A stretch of 64,000 nucleotides of DNA from Candidatus Kaistia colombiensis (GTDB lineage: Bacteria; Pseudomonadota; Alphaproteobacteria; Rhizobiales; Kaistiaceae). This document shows positions 1 to 12,450 of this stretch, one piece after another (the first letter of the stretch is position 1; the number at the start of each line of letters is the position of its first letter). The stretch covers positions 4,850,501-4,914,500 of the forward strand of contig CP119318.1 of the NCBI GenBank assembly GCA_029203105.1, in the 5' to 3' direction. The notes under the pieces are model-generated. The model saw nothing but the letters and a program-made list of their open reading frames with translations. It did not search any database and was not told the DNA's origin. The translations under genes were made by a program, and so were the position numbers.

Positions 1-947
1 AGTGCGTCGCGGCGCTCGCGATAGACCGGGACGATGGCGCGAGAGTGCTGGTGGTCGAACTCGCGCTCCATCAGCTCGAGCGCGATCGCCTGGGTCAGCA
101 GGCTGCCGCTCAGATCGCTCGCCATCTTGGTAAGCGCGAGGTTCTGGATCATGCCGGCCTCGGCGATCACCCAGCCGACGCGCAGGCCCGGCACCAGGCT
201 TTTCGAAACCGTGCCGAGATAGATCACCGGGCCGTCATACGGGCCCGGGCTGGTCTGGCGGGCGACCGAATGGCTCAAGATGCTCGGACCGGGCGAACCG
301 TCGAGCTGGATCGAGAGATAGGGATCGTCCTCGACCAGCCAAGTGCCGGCGGCCAGCACCTTGTCGAGCAGGGCGACACGGCGCTGCTGCGACACCAGCA
401 CGCCGGTCGGATTGGAATAGTTCGGCACCGAATAGACGAATTTCGCCCGCGCCAGCGTCGCGTCGAAATCCGGATCGGCCAGATCCCAGTCGAGCGGCCG
501 ATAGCTCGGCGTGCGCGGGCGCCAGGCGTCGAGGGCGCCGAGATAGGTCGGCGCCTGCGCGACGATCAGCTCGCCCGGATCGACCAATACCTTGCCGATC
601 AGGTCGAGCGCCTGCATCGAGCCAGTGGTCAGCAGCACATTGGCGGCCGTGAAGACGCCGCCAGTCTCGGCCGAGACGCGCGCCGCGATCAGCTGGCGCA
701 AGGCCGGCAGGCCTTCGACCGGGCCATATTCCAGGATCGCCGCGCCGTGGCGGGCCATCGCCGCCTGCGCCGCCGCCTGCACGTCGGCGAGCGGATAGAG
801 CTCGGCCGCCGGCAACCCGCCGGCGAGGCTGACGACATCCGCCCGCCCGCCAAACGCCAGGAATTGCTGCGAGATATCGTTGCTCGACCGGAGCCAGGCC
901 GCAGTCTGCGGCCGGGCCTTGTCTATCTTGGCGCTCGCCATCGTCAT
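1..947 (-). CDS. PLP-dependent aminotransferase, class I/II (2-aminoadipate transaminase type), 3' end cut by window edge
   Basis: Fold-type I aminotransferase; about 315 residues are present before the sequence runs off the left edge. Visible landmarks are the LAGGLPA motif near residue 41, SNPTG at about 178, VEDDPY with the PLP-contacting Asp at about 205-210, and the Schiff-base Lys249 in SKSLVPGLRVGW. This pattern is typical of the LysN/2-aminoadipate aminotransferase group, which is related to the catalytic half of MocR regulators. No GntR helix-turn-helix precedes it, so it is an enzyme rather than a MocR regulator. The start at 947 follows GAGG at a usable distance; an in-frame ATG at 941 is an alternative. 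It lies 49 bp downstream of the DUF1330 gene on the same strand and is probably co-transcribed with it. The substrate cannot be read from sequence; a 2-oxo acid/amino acid pair is inferred. Confidence 0.85.
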   Translation of the reverse strand, partial: MTMASAKIDKARPQTAAWLRSSNDISQQFLAFGGRADVVSLAGGLPAAELYPLADVQAAAQAAMARHGAAILEYGPVEGLPALRQLIAARVSAETGGVFTAANVLLTTGSMQALDLIGKVLVDPGELIVAQAPTYLGALDAWRPRTPSYRPLDWDLADPDFDATLARAKFVYSVPNYSNPTGVLVSQQRRVALLDKVLAAGTWLVEDDPYLSIQLDGSPGPSILSHSVARQTSPGPYDGPVIYLGTVSKSLVPGLRVGWVIAEAGMIQNLALTKMASDLSGSLLTQAIALELMEREFDHQHSRAIVPVYRERRDA

Positions 948-996
948 GAAACCTCGAAAGTTCGAAAAGTCGGAAGGCAGAGCGCCGAAGAAAGCA

Positions 997-1314
997 TCAG
1001 AGCCGAGGATCGGGATCCTCGGTGTTGCCGCGGCTTTCCTGCACGATCATCCGGCCGGTCGAGGCGGCATAGCGGAACTGGCAGGCCTCGACATAGTCGG
1101 GATCCTTGATCCAGGCGTCGACATGCGCCTTGCTCGGGAATTCGAGGATCACCATGCGGTCGGTGAAGGGCGTGCCCTCGGCGGTAAACACCTCGTCGCC
1201 GCGCGTCAAAAACCGGCCGCCATGCCGCTTGACGATCGGCGGCGTGCGGTCGGTGTATTTCTTGTAGGTCACGGGGTCGTGGATCGCCATCGTCGCAATC
1301 ACATAGGCCGGCAT
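997..1314 (-). CDS. DUF1330 domain protein
   Basis: Small 105-residue protein that looks like a single DUF1330 domain (ferredoxin-like alpha/beta fold): opening MPAYVIATMAIHDP, then YKKYTDRTPPIVKRHGGRF and an ILEFPSKAHVDAW segment near residue 70. Members of the family usually cover 95-105 residues, so it is full length. The biochemical role of the family is not established. It is transcribed divergently from the Lrp/AsnC regulator at 1443 and ahead of the aminotransferase, so all three could form one amino-acid-responsive unit. The start was chosen at the ATG that opens the domain; upstream in-frame sequence shows no similarity and overlaps the intergenic palindrome. Confidence 0.85.
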   Translation of the reverse strand: MPAYVIATMAIHDPVTYKKYTDRTPPIVKRHGGRFLTRGDEVFTAEGTPFTDRMVILEFPSKAHVDAWIKDPDYVEACQFRYAASTGRMIVQESRGNTEDPDPRL

Positions 1315-1391
1315 TGTCGTCTCCCTTGTTTGCCGGACAATAGCGCTCGAATGGCGAGCGAATCCGTGCAACTTTCCACATCTAGGCGAGC

Positions 1392-1405
1392 ATTCTTGCA
1401 AGAAT
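1392..1405. promoter_or_regulatory. Perfect 14-bp palindrome between divergent genes, candidate Lrp/AsnC operator
   Basis: ATTCTTGCAAGAAT is perfectly self-complementary and lies in the 128-bp gap between the DUF1330 gene and the divergent Lrp/AsnC-family gene, about 38 bp before the regulator start. Lrp/AsnC proteins often bind imperfect palindromes next to their own gene and autoregulate. Assigning this site to that regulator is inference. Confidence 0.45.
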
Positions 1406-1442
1406 TCGCTCCAAAACGACGCTTGGGTAGGGAAAAGGATCA

Positions 1443-1928
1443 ATGGTCGAACTGGACTCGATCGATCGCCGGATTCTGGCCGTCCTGCAGGCCGACGGAC
1501 GCATCTCCAACCTCGAGGTCGCCGAACGGGTCGGCCTGTCACCGACGCCGTGCAGCCGGCGAATCAAGCGGCTGGAGGATTCAGGCGTCATCCAGGGCTA
1601 TGCGGCGAAGATCAACCCGCTGGCGCTCGGCCTGTCGATCTGCGTCGTCGTCAGCGTGCGCCTCGCCAAGCAGACGCCGGACGCCGCCAGCCAGTTCCTG
1701 AGCGCCATCGAGGACCGGCCGGAAATCACCGAATGCCTGCTGGTCACCGGCAGCGTCGATTATCTGCTGCGGGTCTGGGTCAAGGACATCGAGGCGCTCC
1801 GGCAGTTCATTTCGGCCGCGCTGCAGGCCATTCCGTGCGTCGCCGAGACCTCGACCATGGTGATCCTCGACACGACGAAATCGAACGGCCTGTCGACGGC
1901 CGACGCCGGCGCCCGTCCCGGTCGCTGA
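1443..1928 (+). CDS. Lrp/AsnC family transcriptional regulator
   Basis: 161-residue DNA-binding regulator of the feast/famine family. The N-terminal winged helix-turn-helix occupies residues 2-60 (DRRILAVLQADGRISN, then LEVAERVGLSPTPCSRRIKRL, the recognition helix with the family's typical SPTPC). The C-terminal RAM ligand-binding domain covers about 68-150, including the EITECLLVTGSVDYLLRVWV segment. It is transcribed away from the DUF1330/aminotransferase pair, and amino-acid-responsive control of that pair plus autoregulation is the natural inference. Length is normal for the family. The effector is unknown. Confidence 0.92.
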   Translation: MVELDSIDRRILAVLQADGRISNLEVAERVGLSPTPCSRRIKRLEDSGVIQGYAAKINPLALGLSICVVVSVRLAKQTPDAASQFLSAIEDRPEITECLLVTGSVDYLLRVWVKDIEALRQFISAALQAIPCVAETSTMVILDTTKSNGLSTADAGARPGR

Positions 1929-1934
1929 CGGAAT

Positions 1935-2921
1935 TCAGGCCTCGGAGCCGGGGATGAATGCGTCGAAGGCGGCCCAGAACAGGCCGCGCATCGGGTCACG
2001 CTCCATCAGGATCTCGTGCCGCGCGCCAGGGATGACGATCTGCGAGCCGATGCGCATCTCGCGCGCGAAGCGCTCGATCGCCAGCGGCGACACCACCTTG
2101 TCCTCGCCGGCCGCGATCATCAGGGTCGGGATGCGGATTTCGGCGGCAAAGGCCGGATCGGAAGCGTCGTTCATCGCCCGGCATGCGGCGTGCAGCCAGG
2201 CGATGGTCGGCGAGCCGACGGCCAGCTCCGGCCGTGCCTTGGAGATCGCCACCGTCCGATGGAAGCGGCGCGAATCGCTGGTCAGCGGGTTGCCCTTGAA
2301 GCCGCGCTCCTCGACCTCGGCGATCCGGGCGCCGGGCGGTAGCGCATCGCCGAGACCGAGCAGCGAGAAGGCGCCGGCGGCGAAGTTGATGAAGCCGCGC
2401 GACGGCGCGAAACCGCCGAAATCGAGCAGCGGCGACACCAGAACCATGCGGGAGAAGGCCTGCGGCCGGCGGCGGGCGAGGCGAAGGCAGATCAGGCCGC
2501 CGGTCGAATGCGCCAGCGCGAAATAGGGCGGCGGGCAATCCGGCAGCATCACCTGCTCGATGAAGGCCTCGAGATCGCGCTCATATTCGGAAAAGTCGTC
2601 GACATGCCCCTTGCGCGGGTTCTGCAGCCGGCGATCGGAAGCGCCCTGCCCGCGCCAGTCGAAGCTGGCGACGGCGAAGCCGCGCTCGAGCAGTTCGGCG
2701 ACGACTTCATAATATTTTTCGATCGCCTCGGCGCGGCCATGGACAATGCAGACCGTCCCCTTCCAGCGTCCGGCGGGCCGCCAGACGGCCGCGCGCAGAT
2801 TGACGCCGTCGGCGGTCGTGACCGTCTGCTCGGCGGCGCCTGCCGGAACGGGGTTGTCAGGAAAGGATTGCAGACTCATCCGCCGCGCAGTTCCGCATTC
2901 GAGCATCGCATCGTGGGCCAT
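1935..2921 (-). CDS. Alpha/beta hydrolase, lysophospholipase / monoglyceride-lipase type
   Basis: 328-residue serine hydrolase of the Hydrolase_4 group. The oxyanion segment HGRAEAIEKYYEV begins near residue 61. The nucleophile is Ser139 in ALAHSTGG, the acid is Asp274 in AAGEDKVVSP, and the base is His302 in GARHEILME. The FDWRGQGAS strand (88-95) is typical of PldB-like lysophospholipases. No signal peptide is apparent, so it is probably cytosolic or peripherally membrane-bound. It converges on the Lrp/AsnC gene, leaving only 6 bp between stops. The start is uncertain: in-frame ATGs at 2906 and 2879 are also possible, and none has a clear ribosome-binding site. Substrate (lysophospholipid or monoacylglycerol) is inferred. 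Confidence 0.85.
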   Translation of the reverse strand: MAHDAMLECGTARRMSLQSFPDNPVPAGAAEQTVTTADGVNLRAAVWRPAGRWKGTVCIVHGRAEAIEKYYEVVAELLERGFAVASFDWRGQGASDRRLQNPRKGHVDDFSEYERDLEAFIEQVMLPDCPPPYFALAHSTGGLICLRLARRRPQAFSRMVLVSPLLDFGGFAPSRGFINFAAGAFSLLGLGDALPPGARIAEVEERGFKGNPLTSDSRRFHRTVAISKARPELAVGSPTIAWLHAACRAMNDASDPAFAAEIRIPTLMIAAGEDKVVSPLAIERFAREMRIGSQIVIPGARHEILMERDPMRGLFWAAFDAFIPGSEA

Positions 2922-3083
2922 CCGGTCTTAGCCGAGCAACCGGGAAGCGACAAGCGACGGCGTCGCCGCGACGGGGCCCGAAACAGGGAAACCGGCGACA
3001 TCCGGAGGGATGTCGCCGGCTGACAGGCCGACCTCGCGCGGGGGGCGGATCGAGATCGGCCAGCAGATCAGGACGCCGGGCGC

Positions 3084-3491
3084 TTACCAGCGGCGCCAGT
3101 CATTGCCCCAGCCACCATGCCAGCCGCGATCGCCGCGCCAGTCATTTTCGATCACGCGGCGGCGCAGGATCTCGCCGGACCAGGAATCCACCACCAGGAT
3201 GACGTCGCGGCCACGCGGACCGATGGCGCGGACGATATAGGCGTCGCCACGGCGGTTGAGGATGTCGATGCGGGCGTAGCCCTGGCGACCGAGCACGCGG
3301 TAAATCTGGCGGGCGTCGAGCTGGCGACGCGGCGGCGGCGGACGGCGGTAGTCGCGATCGTCCCGATAGCCGCGGTCGTCATTATAGCCGCCGCCGCGCC
3401 CGCCCTCGAAGCGATAGTCCTGAGCCTGCGCCGCAATCGGCAGGACCAGGGCGCCGATCAGTGCGGAGGTGGCGAGAATGGCCTTGATCAT
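3084..3491 (-). CDS. Small secreted PepSY-like protein with an Arg/Asp/Gly-rich linker
   Basis: 135 residues. A clear signal peptide covers about 1-22 (hydrophobic ILATSALIGALVLPIAA, then AQAQ). A low-complexity stretch at about 28-60 is rich in Arg, Asp, Gly and Tyr. A short folded segment follows (QIYRVLGRQGYARIDILNRR ... VILVVDSWSGEILRR) that resembles one PepSY-type repeat, then a Trp/Gly/Arg-rich tail. Such proteins are common, uncharacterised periplasmic proteins of Hyphomicrobiales. The start is supported by GGAGAG six bases upstream of the ATG. The gene stands alone, divergent from the heat-shock gene. Function is unknown; a role in periplasmic binding or envelope stress is speculation. 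Confidence 0.75.
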   Translation of the reverse strand: MIKAILATSALIGALVLPIAAQAQDYRFEGGRGGGYNDDRGYRDDRDYRRPPPPRRQLDARQIYRVLGRQGYARIDILNRRGDAYIVRAIGPRGRDVILVVDSWSGEILRRRVIENDWRGDRGWHGGWGNDWRRW

Positions 3492-3619
3492 TGAAGTCTC
3501 TCCAGCGGATGGGCCGAGCGATCTGTTCATCGCCGGTATTGATGATGAAGCTATCCGCAGTCGCCTGAACACCATCCGAACTGGTCGTTCATGTGGCGTT
3601 CAGCCAAGACCGCCCTGCC

Positions 3620-3648
3620 CTTGAACAGTTTTGGAGATATCCCCACAT
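3620..3648 (+). promoter_or_regulatory. Sigma-32 (RpoH)-type heat-shock promoter of the small heat-shock gene
   Basis: CTTGAAC at 3620-3626 and CCCCACAT at 3641-3648 are separated by 14 bp. Against the classical RpoH consensus (CTTGAAA, 13-15 bp, CCCCATNT) only about two positions differ. Initiation would fall near 3655 and give a leader of about 100 nt. Confidence 0.7.
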
Positions 3649-3654
3649 CCAATG

Positions 3655-3757
3655 TGCGGATGCCGATACCGGGTCCGCGCCTGAGACACGCGGTCCGGCC
3701 ATCCGTGGCGGAGCCGACGTGAACTTTGAACCCGTCGCTCCAAGGAGGACACCTATG
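3655..3757 (+). promoter_or_regulatory. ROSE-like RNA thermometer in the hsp20 leader
   Basis: The predicted leader folds into an upstream stem (GCGGATG at 3656 with CATCCGT near 3710). A short SD hairpin follows in which TCGCTC (3735-3740) faces GAGGA (3745-3749) across a CAAG loop. This matches the ROSE signature UYGCU opposite the Shine-Dalgarno, including a G opposite a G. ROSE elements precede many rhizobial small heat-shock genes and melt on heating. The assignment rests on this motif match and on gene context; no folding computation was run. Confidence 0.55.
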
Positions 3758-4219
3758 CGTACGTTTGATCTGAGCCCGCTCTATCGCTCCACCGTCGGTT
3801 TCGACCGGCTCTTTTCCCTTCTCGACCAGGCCTCCGGCGTCGATGGCGGCGTTCCGGGCTATCCGCCCTACAACATCGAGCGCACCGGCGAGAATGCCTA
3901 CCGCATCACCATGGCGGTAGCTGGTTTCGGCGACAGCGAGCTGTCGATCGAGTCGCGTGAGAACACGCTGACCGTGAAGGGCGAGAAGAAGCCCGAGGAA
4001 GGCAAGGATTCGGAAGTGCTGTATCGCGGCATCGCCGGACGTTCGTTCGAGCGCCGATTCCAGCTTGCCGACCACGTCGAAGTGAAGGGCGCCAGCCTCG
4101 AAAACGGCCTCCTGCATGTCGATCTCGTCCGCGAGATCCCCGAGGCGATGAAGCCGCGCACGATTGCGATCACCAGCGGCAAGACATCCAGCCAGCAGAT
4201 CGAGGCCAAGGCAGCCTGA
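3755..4219 (+). CDS. Small heat-shock protein, Hsp20 / IbpA type
   Basis: 154-residue ATP-independent holdase chaperone. The N-terminal arm (MRTFDLSPLYRSTVGFDRLF) is typical of class A rhizobial sHsps and of IbpA. The alpha-crystallin domain spans about 33-130, with YRITMAVAGF, LTVKGEKK and the closing ASLENGLLHVDLVREIP (equivalent of the A-x-x-x-n-G-v-L motif). It prevents aggregation of unfolded cytosolic proteins for refolding by DnaK/ClpB. The start is fixed by AAGGAGGA five bases before the ATG; the open frame extends upstream through the leader but that part is untranslated. Regulation is probably double: RpoH-type promoter plus ROSE-like thermometer. Confidence 0.93.
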   Translation: MRTFDLSPLYRSTVGFDRLFSLLDQASGVDGGVPGYPPYNIERTGENAYRITMAVAGFGDSELSIESRENTLTVKGEKKPEEGKDSEVLYRGIAGRSFERRFQLADHVEVKGASLENGLLHVDLVREIPEAMKPRTIAITSGKTSSQQIEAKAA

Positions 4220-4245
4220 CCGGCGCCAGCCCACTCCGATGATCG

Positions 4246-4277
4246 GGCGCCCCACACCAGTGGGGCGCCTATATTTT
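4246..4277. terminator. Hairpin terminator between convergent hsp20 and threonine aldolase genes
   Basis: GGCGCCCCAC and GTGGGGCGCC form a perfect 10-bp stem with an ACCA loop, followed on the plus strand by TATATTTT. It closes the hsp20 transcript and overlaps the last bases of the convergent gene. Confidence 0.75.
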
Positions 4278-5337
4278 AGGCATCAATTGCCGAAAGTGTT
4301 TGCACGAAGCGGTCAACTTCGTCCGGCTGCGTCCGAAAACTCGTCACCAGCCGCACAAAAATCATCTCATTGTCCAAGGGTGCGGCAATCAGTCCTGCCG
4401 GCGGCCATTCGTAATAGACCGCGCCCGCTTCCCGCAGTCGCGCGTCCGCCGCTTTCGAGATCGCCGCGAAGACTTCATTACCGTCCGGACGCAGGGCCAC
4501 GACCGCCCCGGCAACCGCCGCGATGCTGGCCGCCAAGCGCCGTGCCATGGCATTGGCATGGGTCGCCATCGCCAGCCAGTGATCGCCCTCAAGATAGGCC
4601 GAGAACTGGGCGGAAACGAAACGGCTCTTGGAAAAGAGCTGCCCGGCGCGCTTGCGGTGAAACTCGAAGCCGCGCGCACGCGCCGGGTCGAAGAAGATGA
4701 CGGCTTCGGCAGCGAAACAGCCGTTTTTCGAGCCGCCGAACGACAGAACATCGACGCCCGAGCGCCAGCTCGCCTCCGCCGGCGTGACGCCAAGCCCCGC
4801 CACGGCATTGCCGAATCGGGCACCATCCATGTGCAGCGGTAGGCCGGCCGCGTGCGCGACAGCGGCAAGCGCCGCGATCTCCGCCGGCGCATAGGCAGTT
4901 CCCGCTTCGGTCAGTTGGCTGATCGACACCGCCGCCGGCTGGCCATGGTGAATGGCCTCGGCCGGATAGGCGGCGATCGCGGCAGCGAGATCCGCCGGCA
5001 ACAGCTTGCCGCCCGGGCCATCGATGCGATGCAGCCGCGAACCGCCGCCGAAAAACTCCGGCGCGCCGCATTCGTCGACCGCGATATGCGCATCGCGATG
5101 ACAGAAAACCACGCCGCCGGGCTTGGCAAACTGCGCCAGGGACAGTGCATTCGCCGCCGTCCCGGTGGCGACGAAGAAGACCGCCACCTCGCGCTCGAAC
5201 ACCCGCGTGAACGCCGCCTCGACGGAGGCTGTCAGCGGATCGTTTCCATAGGCGGGGGCATGGCCCGCCGCCGCTTCGACGAGCGCGGCCGCCACACGGT
5301 CGGACGCCCCCATCCAGTTGTCGCTTGCAAAGATCAT
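4276..5337 (-). CDS. ltaE: Low-specificity L-threonine aldolase
   Basis: PLP enzyme of fold type I that cleaves L-threonine or L-allo-threonine to glycine and acetaldehyde. 353 residues from the chosen ATG, matching the usual 330-360. It opens with FASDNWMGAS, has the cofactor-binding HMDGARFGNA (Asp171, Arg174) and the Schiff-base Lys204 in SFGGSKNG. The catalytic-pocket HRDAHIAVDECGAPE lies at 80-94. The frame stays open upstream to 5469 but shows no family similarity there. It converges on hsp20, and a 0.6-kb intergenic region separates it from gltB. The beta-eliminating-lyase family also holds tyrosine phenol-lyases, but those are longer. Confidence 0.88.
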   Translation of the reverse strand: MIFASDNWMGASDRVAAALVEAAAGHAPAYGNDPLTASVEAAFTRVFEREVAVFFVATGTAANALSLAQFAKPGGVVFCHRDAHIAVDECGAPEFFGGGSRLHRIDGPGGKLLPADLAAAIAAYPAEAIHHGQPAAVSISQLTEAGTAYAPAEIAALAAVAHAAGLPLHMDGARFGNAVAGLGVTPAEASWRSGVDVLSFGGSKNGCFAAEAVIFFDPARARGFEFHRKRAGQLFSKSRFVSAQFSAYLEGDHWLAMATHANAMARRLAASIAAVAGAVVALRPDGNEVFAAISKAADARLREAGAVYYEWPPAGLIAAPLDNEMIFVRLVTSFRTQPDEVDRFVQTLSAIDA

Positions 5338-5930
5338 GGCGCCATATCGCGGCGACACGCCTCCGCGCGCAAGCCCCTCGTCGACCAGAGGCGGCCCGCG
5401 GCGACGAAATATTTTTTCTCCCGTCCGCGATCCGGTCCGAGCGGGGCGAAAACGAGGCGTTCCGGGCACGAAATGCCTTGCCGGACCTGCCGTCGCGTCC
5501 CGTCATGTTCCGCAATTTTCTTGCGTAACCAAGGTTGATTCATCACCTAAAGTTTTCTGGCCACACTCCTTTCGAAACAAACATAATGCGTGATCAGCGA
5601 GGCGCTTGTCGGACCGCGAGAGTTCTGGCATTTTGGCGCGCCTTGAAATAGGACAGTCTTGCTGTCCCATTTCGGTGCTACGACATGGCGTTTTTGCGAA
5701 TTGCAAAAGCGGGCGGGCAGGTTCGGAATGAACCTTGCTTGCGGATGGATGCGGCCGGACGGCCGGGGTTGCGAACGCCGGTCGGCGAGACGCGGCGGTT
5801 TGGACGCGATGCGTCTTTTAGTGAATGCGGCGGTGCGCCGGTTGCTGATCCAAAGGTCCCCAGGGACCGGCGGGCGAGCGGCCGGTCGGATCGTCGAATG
5901 ATGAACCATCGAGGATGAGAGGGCACTCAG
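5338..5930. promoter_or_regulatory. 593-bp intergenic region with two palindromes upstream of gltB
   Basis: No convincing gene. It holds GGACAG-TCTTG-CTGTCC (5651-5667) and, 24 bp further on, TTTTGC-GAATT-GCAAAA (5692-5708), a perfect 17-bp palindrome whose core fits the T-N11-A pattern of LysR-type operators. The long gap and paired palindromes suggest regulated transcription of the glutamate synthase operon with a leader of roughly 200 nt. Which regulator binds is unknown. The last 200 bp before gltB are GC-rich and show no clear protein signature. Confidence 0.5.
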
Positions 5931-10649
<4,719 letters not shown>

Positions 10650-10659
10650 GGGGGAAAAA

Positions 10660-12081
10660 ATGGGTAAGGTAACGGGTTTCCTCGAGATCGACCGCCAGGA
10701 CCAGAAGTATCAGCCGGCCGCCGACCGCGTCCGGCACTTCCGGGAATTCACCCTGCCGCTGAACGACCAGGACGTCATCCGGCAGGCGGCGCGCTGCATG
10801 GATTGCGGCATTCCGTTCTGCCATGGCGACACGGGCTGTCCGGTGCACAACCAGATTCCGGACTGGAACGACCTCGTCTATTCCGGCGACTGGCAGGAGG
10901 CCGCGCGCAACCTGCATTCGACCAACAACTTCCCGGAGTTCACCGGCCGCATCTGCCCCGCCCCGTGTGAGGAAGCCTGCACGCTGAACCTCGAGAACAC
11001 GCCGGTCGCCATCAAGACGGTCGAGCAGTCGATCGCCGACAAGGCCTGGGACGAAGGCTGGATCAAGCCGGAGATCGCGGCGGTGAAGACCGGCCGCAAG
11101 ATCGCCGTCGTCGGCTCCGGCCCGGCCGGCATGGCGGCTGCCCAGCAGCTCGCCCGCGCCGGCCACGACGTGCATGTCTATGAGCGCGAGGCGAAGGCCG
11201 GCGGCCTGCTCCGCTACGGCATCCCGGACTTCAAGATGGAGAAGCACTTCATCGACCGGCGCATCGCGCAGATCGAAGCCGAGGGCGCGACCTTCCACTA
11301 CGGCCAGAACATCGGCGTCAACAAGCCGATGGCCGAGCTGGTCGCCGAGCACGACGCCGTCCTGCTGACGGGCGGCTCGGAAGCGCCACGCGATCCAAAA
11401 CTGCCGGGAGCGGAACTGGAGGGCGTGCATTACGCCATGCCGTTCCTCGTCCAGCAGAACCGTCGGGTCGGCCGCGAGGAGATCCACGAGGAGCCGATCG
11501 TCGCCACCGGCAAGCGCGTCGTTGTCATCGGCGGCGGCGACACGGCGTCGGACTGCGTCGGCACCTCGTTCCGCCAGGGCGCGCTCGCCGTGACCCAGCT
11601 CGACATCCGTCCGATGCCGCCGGTTCGCGAAGACAAGCTGACGGTCTGGCCCTATTGGCCGACCAAGTTCCGCACTTCCTCCTCGCAGGCCGAGGGCGCC
11701 GAGCGCGAATTCGCCTGCGCGACGCTCGGCGTCGTCGGCAAGAACGGCAAGGTCACGGGCGTCGAATGCGCCCGCGTCGACGAGAAGCGCCGGCCGATCG
11801 AGGGCACGGAATTCATCATCCGCGCCGATCTCGTCTTCATGGCGATCGGTTTCGCCCATCCCCTGCACGAGGGCATGCTGGCGGAGCTCGGCGCCGATCT
11901 CGACAAGCGCGGCAATCTCGCGGCCGATACCAAGAGCTACCGGACCTCGGTCGACAAGGTGTTCGCCGCCGGTGACATGCGCCGTGGCCAATCGCTCGTC
12001 GTCTGGGCGATCCGCGAGGGCCGCCAGGCCGCCCATGCGATCGACAAGGCGCTGATGGGCGCGACCAACCTCGCCTGGTAG
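10660..12081 (+). CDS. gltD: Glutamate synthase (NADPH), small subunit
   Basis: 473 residues; the FAD-containing subunit that feeds NADPH electrons through two 4Fe-4S clusters to GltB. N-terminal cysteine-rich region: CMDCGIPFC...GCPVHN at about 46-67 and CPAPCEEAC near 99-107. FAD Rossmann motif VVGSGPAGMAAA near 149 and NADPH motif VVIGGGDTASDC near 288. The C-terminal FAD contact is in VFAAGDMRRGQSLVV. Same architecture as dihydropyrimidine dehydrogenase subunits and NfnB-like proteins, but the position right behind gltB settles the call. Start 10 bp after the gltB stop; a purine-rich GGGGGAAAAAA precedes the ATG. Confidence 0.96.
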   Translation: MGKVTGFLEIDRQDQKYQPAADRVRHFREFTLPLNDQDVIRQAARCMDCGIPFCHGDTGCPVHNQIPDWNDLVYSGDWQEAARNLHSTNNFPEFTGRICPAPCEEACTLNLENTPVAIKTVEQSIADKAWDEGWIKPEIAAVKTGRKIAVVGSGPAGMAAAQQLARAGHDVHVYEREAKAGGLLRYGIPDFKMEKHFIDRRIAQIEAEGATFHYGQNIGVNKPMAELVAEHDAVLLTGGSEAPRDPKLPGAELEGVHYAMPFLVQQNRRVGREEIHEEPIVATGKRVVVIGGGDTASDCVGTSFRQGALAVTQLDIRPMPPVREDKLTVWPYWPTKFRTSSSQAEGAEREFACATLGVVGKNGKVTGVECARVDEKRRPIEGTEFIIRADLVFMAIGFAHPLHEGMLAELGADLDKRGNLAADTKSYRTSVDKVFAAGDMRRGQSLVVWAIREGRQAAHAIDKALMGATNLAW

Positions 12082-12106
12082 GTCTCGTCCCGGACGGCAA
12101 TGAATC

Positions 12107-12138
12107 AGCCCTCCCCGCGCGCGGTGGAGGGCTTTTTC
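12107..12138 (+). terminator. Rho-independent terminator of gltBD
   Basis: AGCCCTCC (12107-12114) pairs with GGAGGGCT (12126-12133) around a GC-rich loop, followed by a T run. It lies 25 bp after the gltD stop codon. Confidence 0.85.
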
Positions 12139-12222
12139 ATGTCCGGATAGAGGGGGACCTTGAGCGCCACCACCGGTGCCGGGCCTGAAGGTCTCCTTCC
12201 AGCACAAGGCTGAGCATTCTCT

Positions 12223-12380
12223 TTCACCTCTCCCTGAGGGAGAGGTCGACGGCCGAAGGCCGGCGGGTGAGGGTTTACGGCCTCGAAAGCCACACTCCCT
12301 GCGTTGCAGTGCTCGATCCTGAGGGTTCCCTAACCCCTCACCCGGAGCTTCGCTCCGACCTCTCCCGCCAGGAGAGGTGA
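12223..12380 (+). repeat. Two-armed palindromic intergenic repeat, copy 1
   Basis: Left arm: CTCTCCCTGAGGGAGAG followed by GTCGACGGCCGAAGGCCGGC and GGGTGAGGGTT. Right arm: CCTCACCCGGAGCTTCGCTC then a slightly altered CTCTCCCGCCAGGAGAG. Each arm is itself a stem-loop, and the two outer ends are mutually complementary. It lies between the convergent gltD and DUF459 genes and could act as a bidirectional terminator or mRNA-stabilising element. With the terminator at 12107 it accounts for most of the 369-bp gap. Confidence 0.8.
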
Positions 12381-12450
12381 AAAACAGGGCATCGCATTGA
12401 TGCTCTGCGTTCTTTTCCTAGCGCGTCCGCTCGATCAAGCCGGGCCCCGC

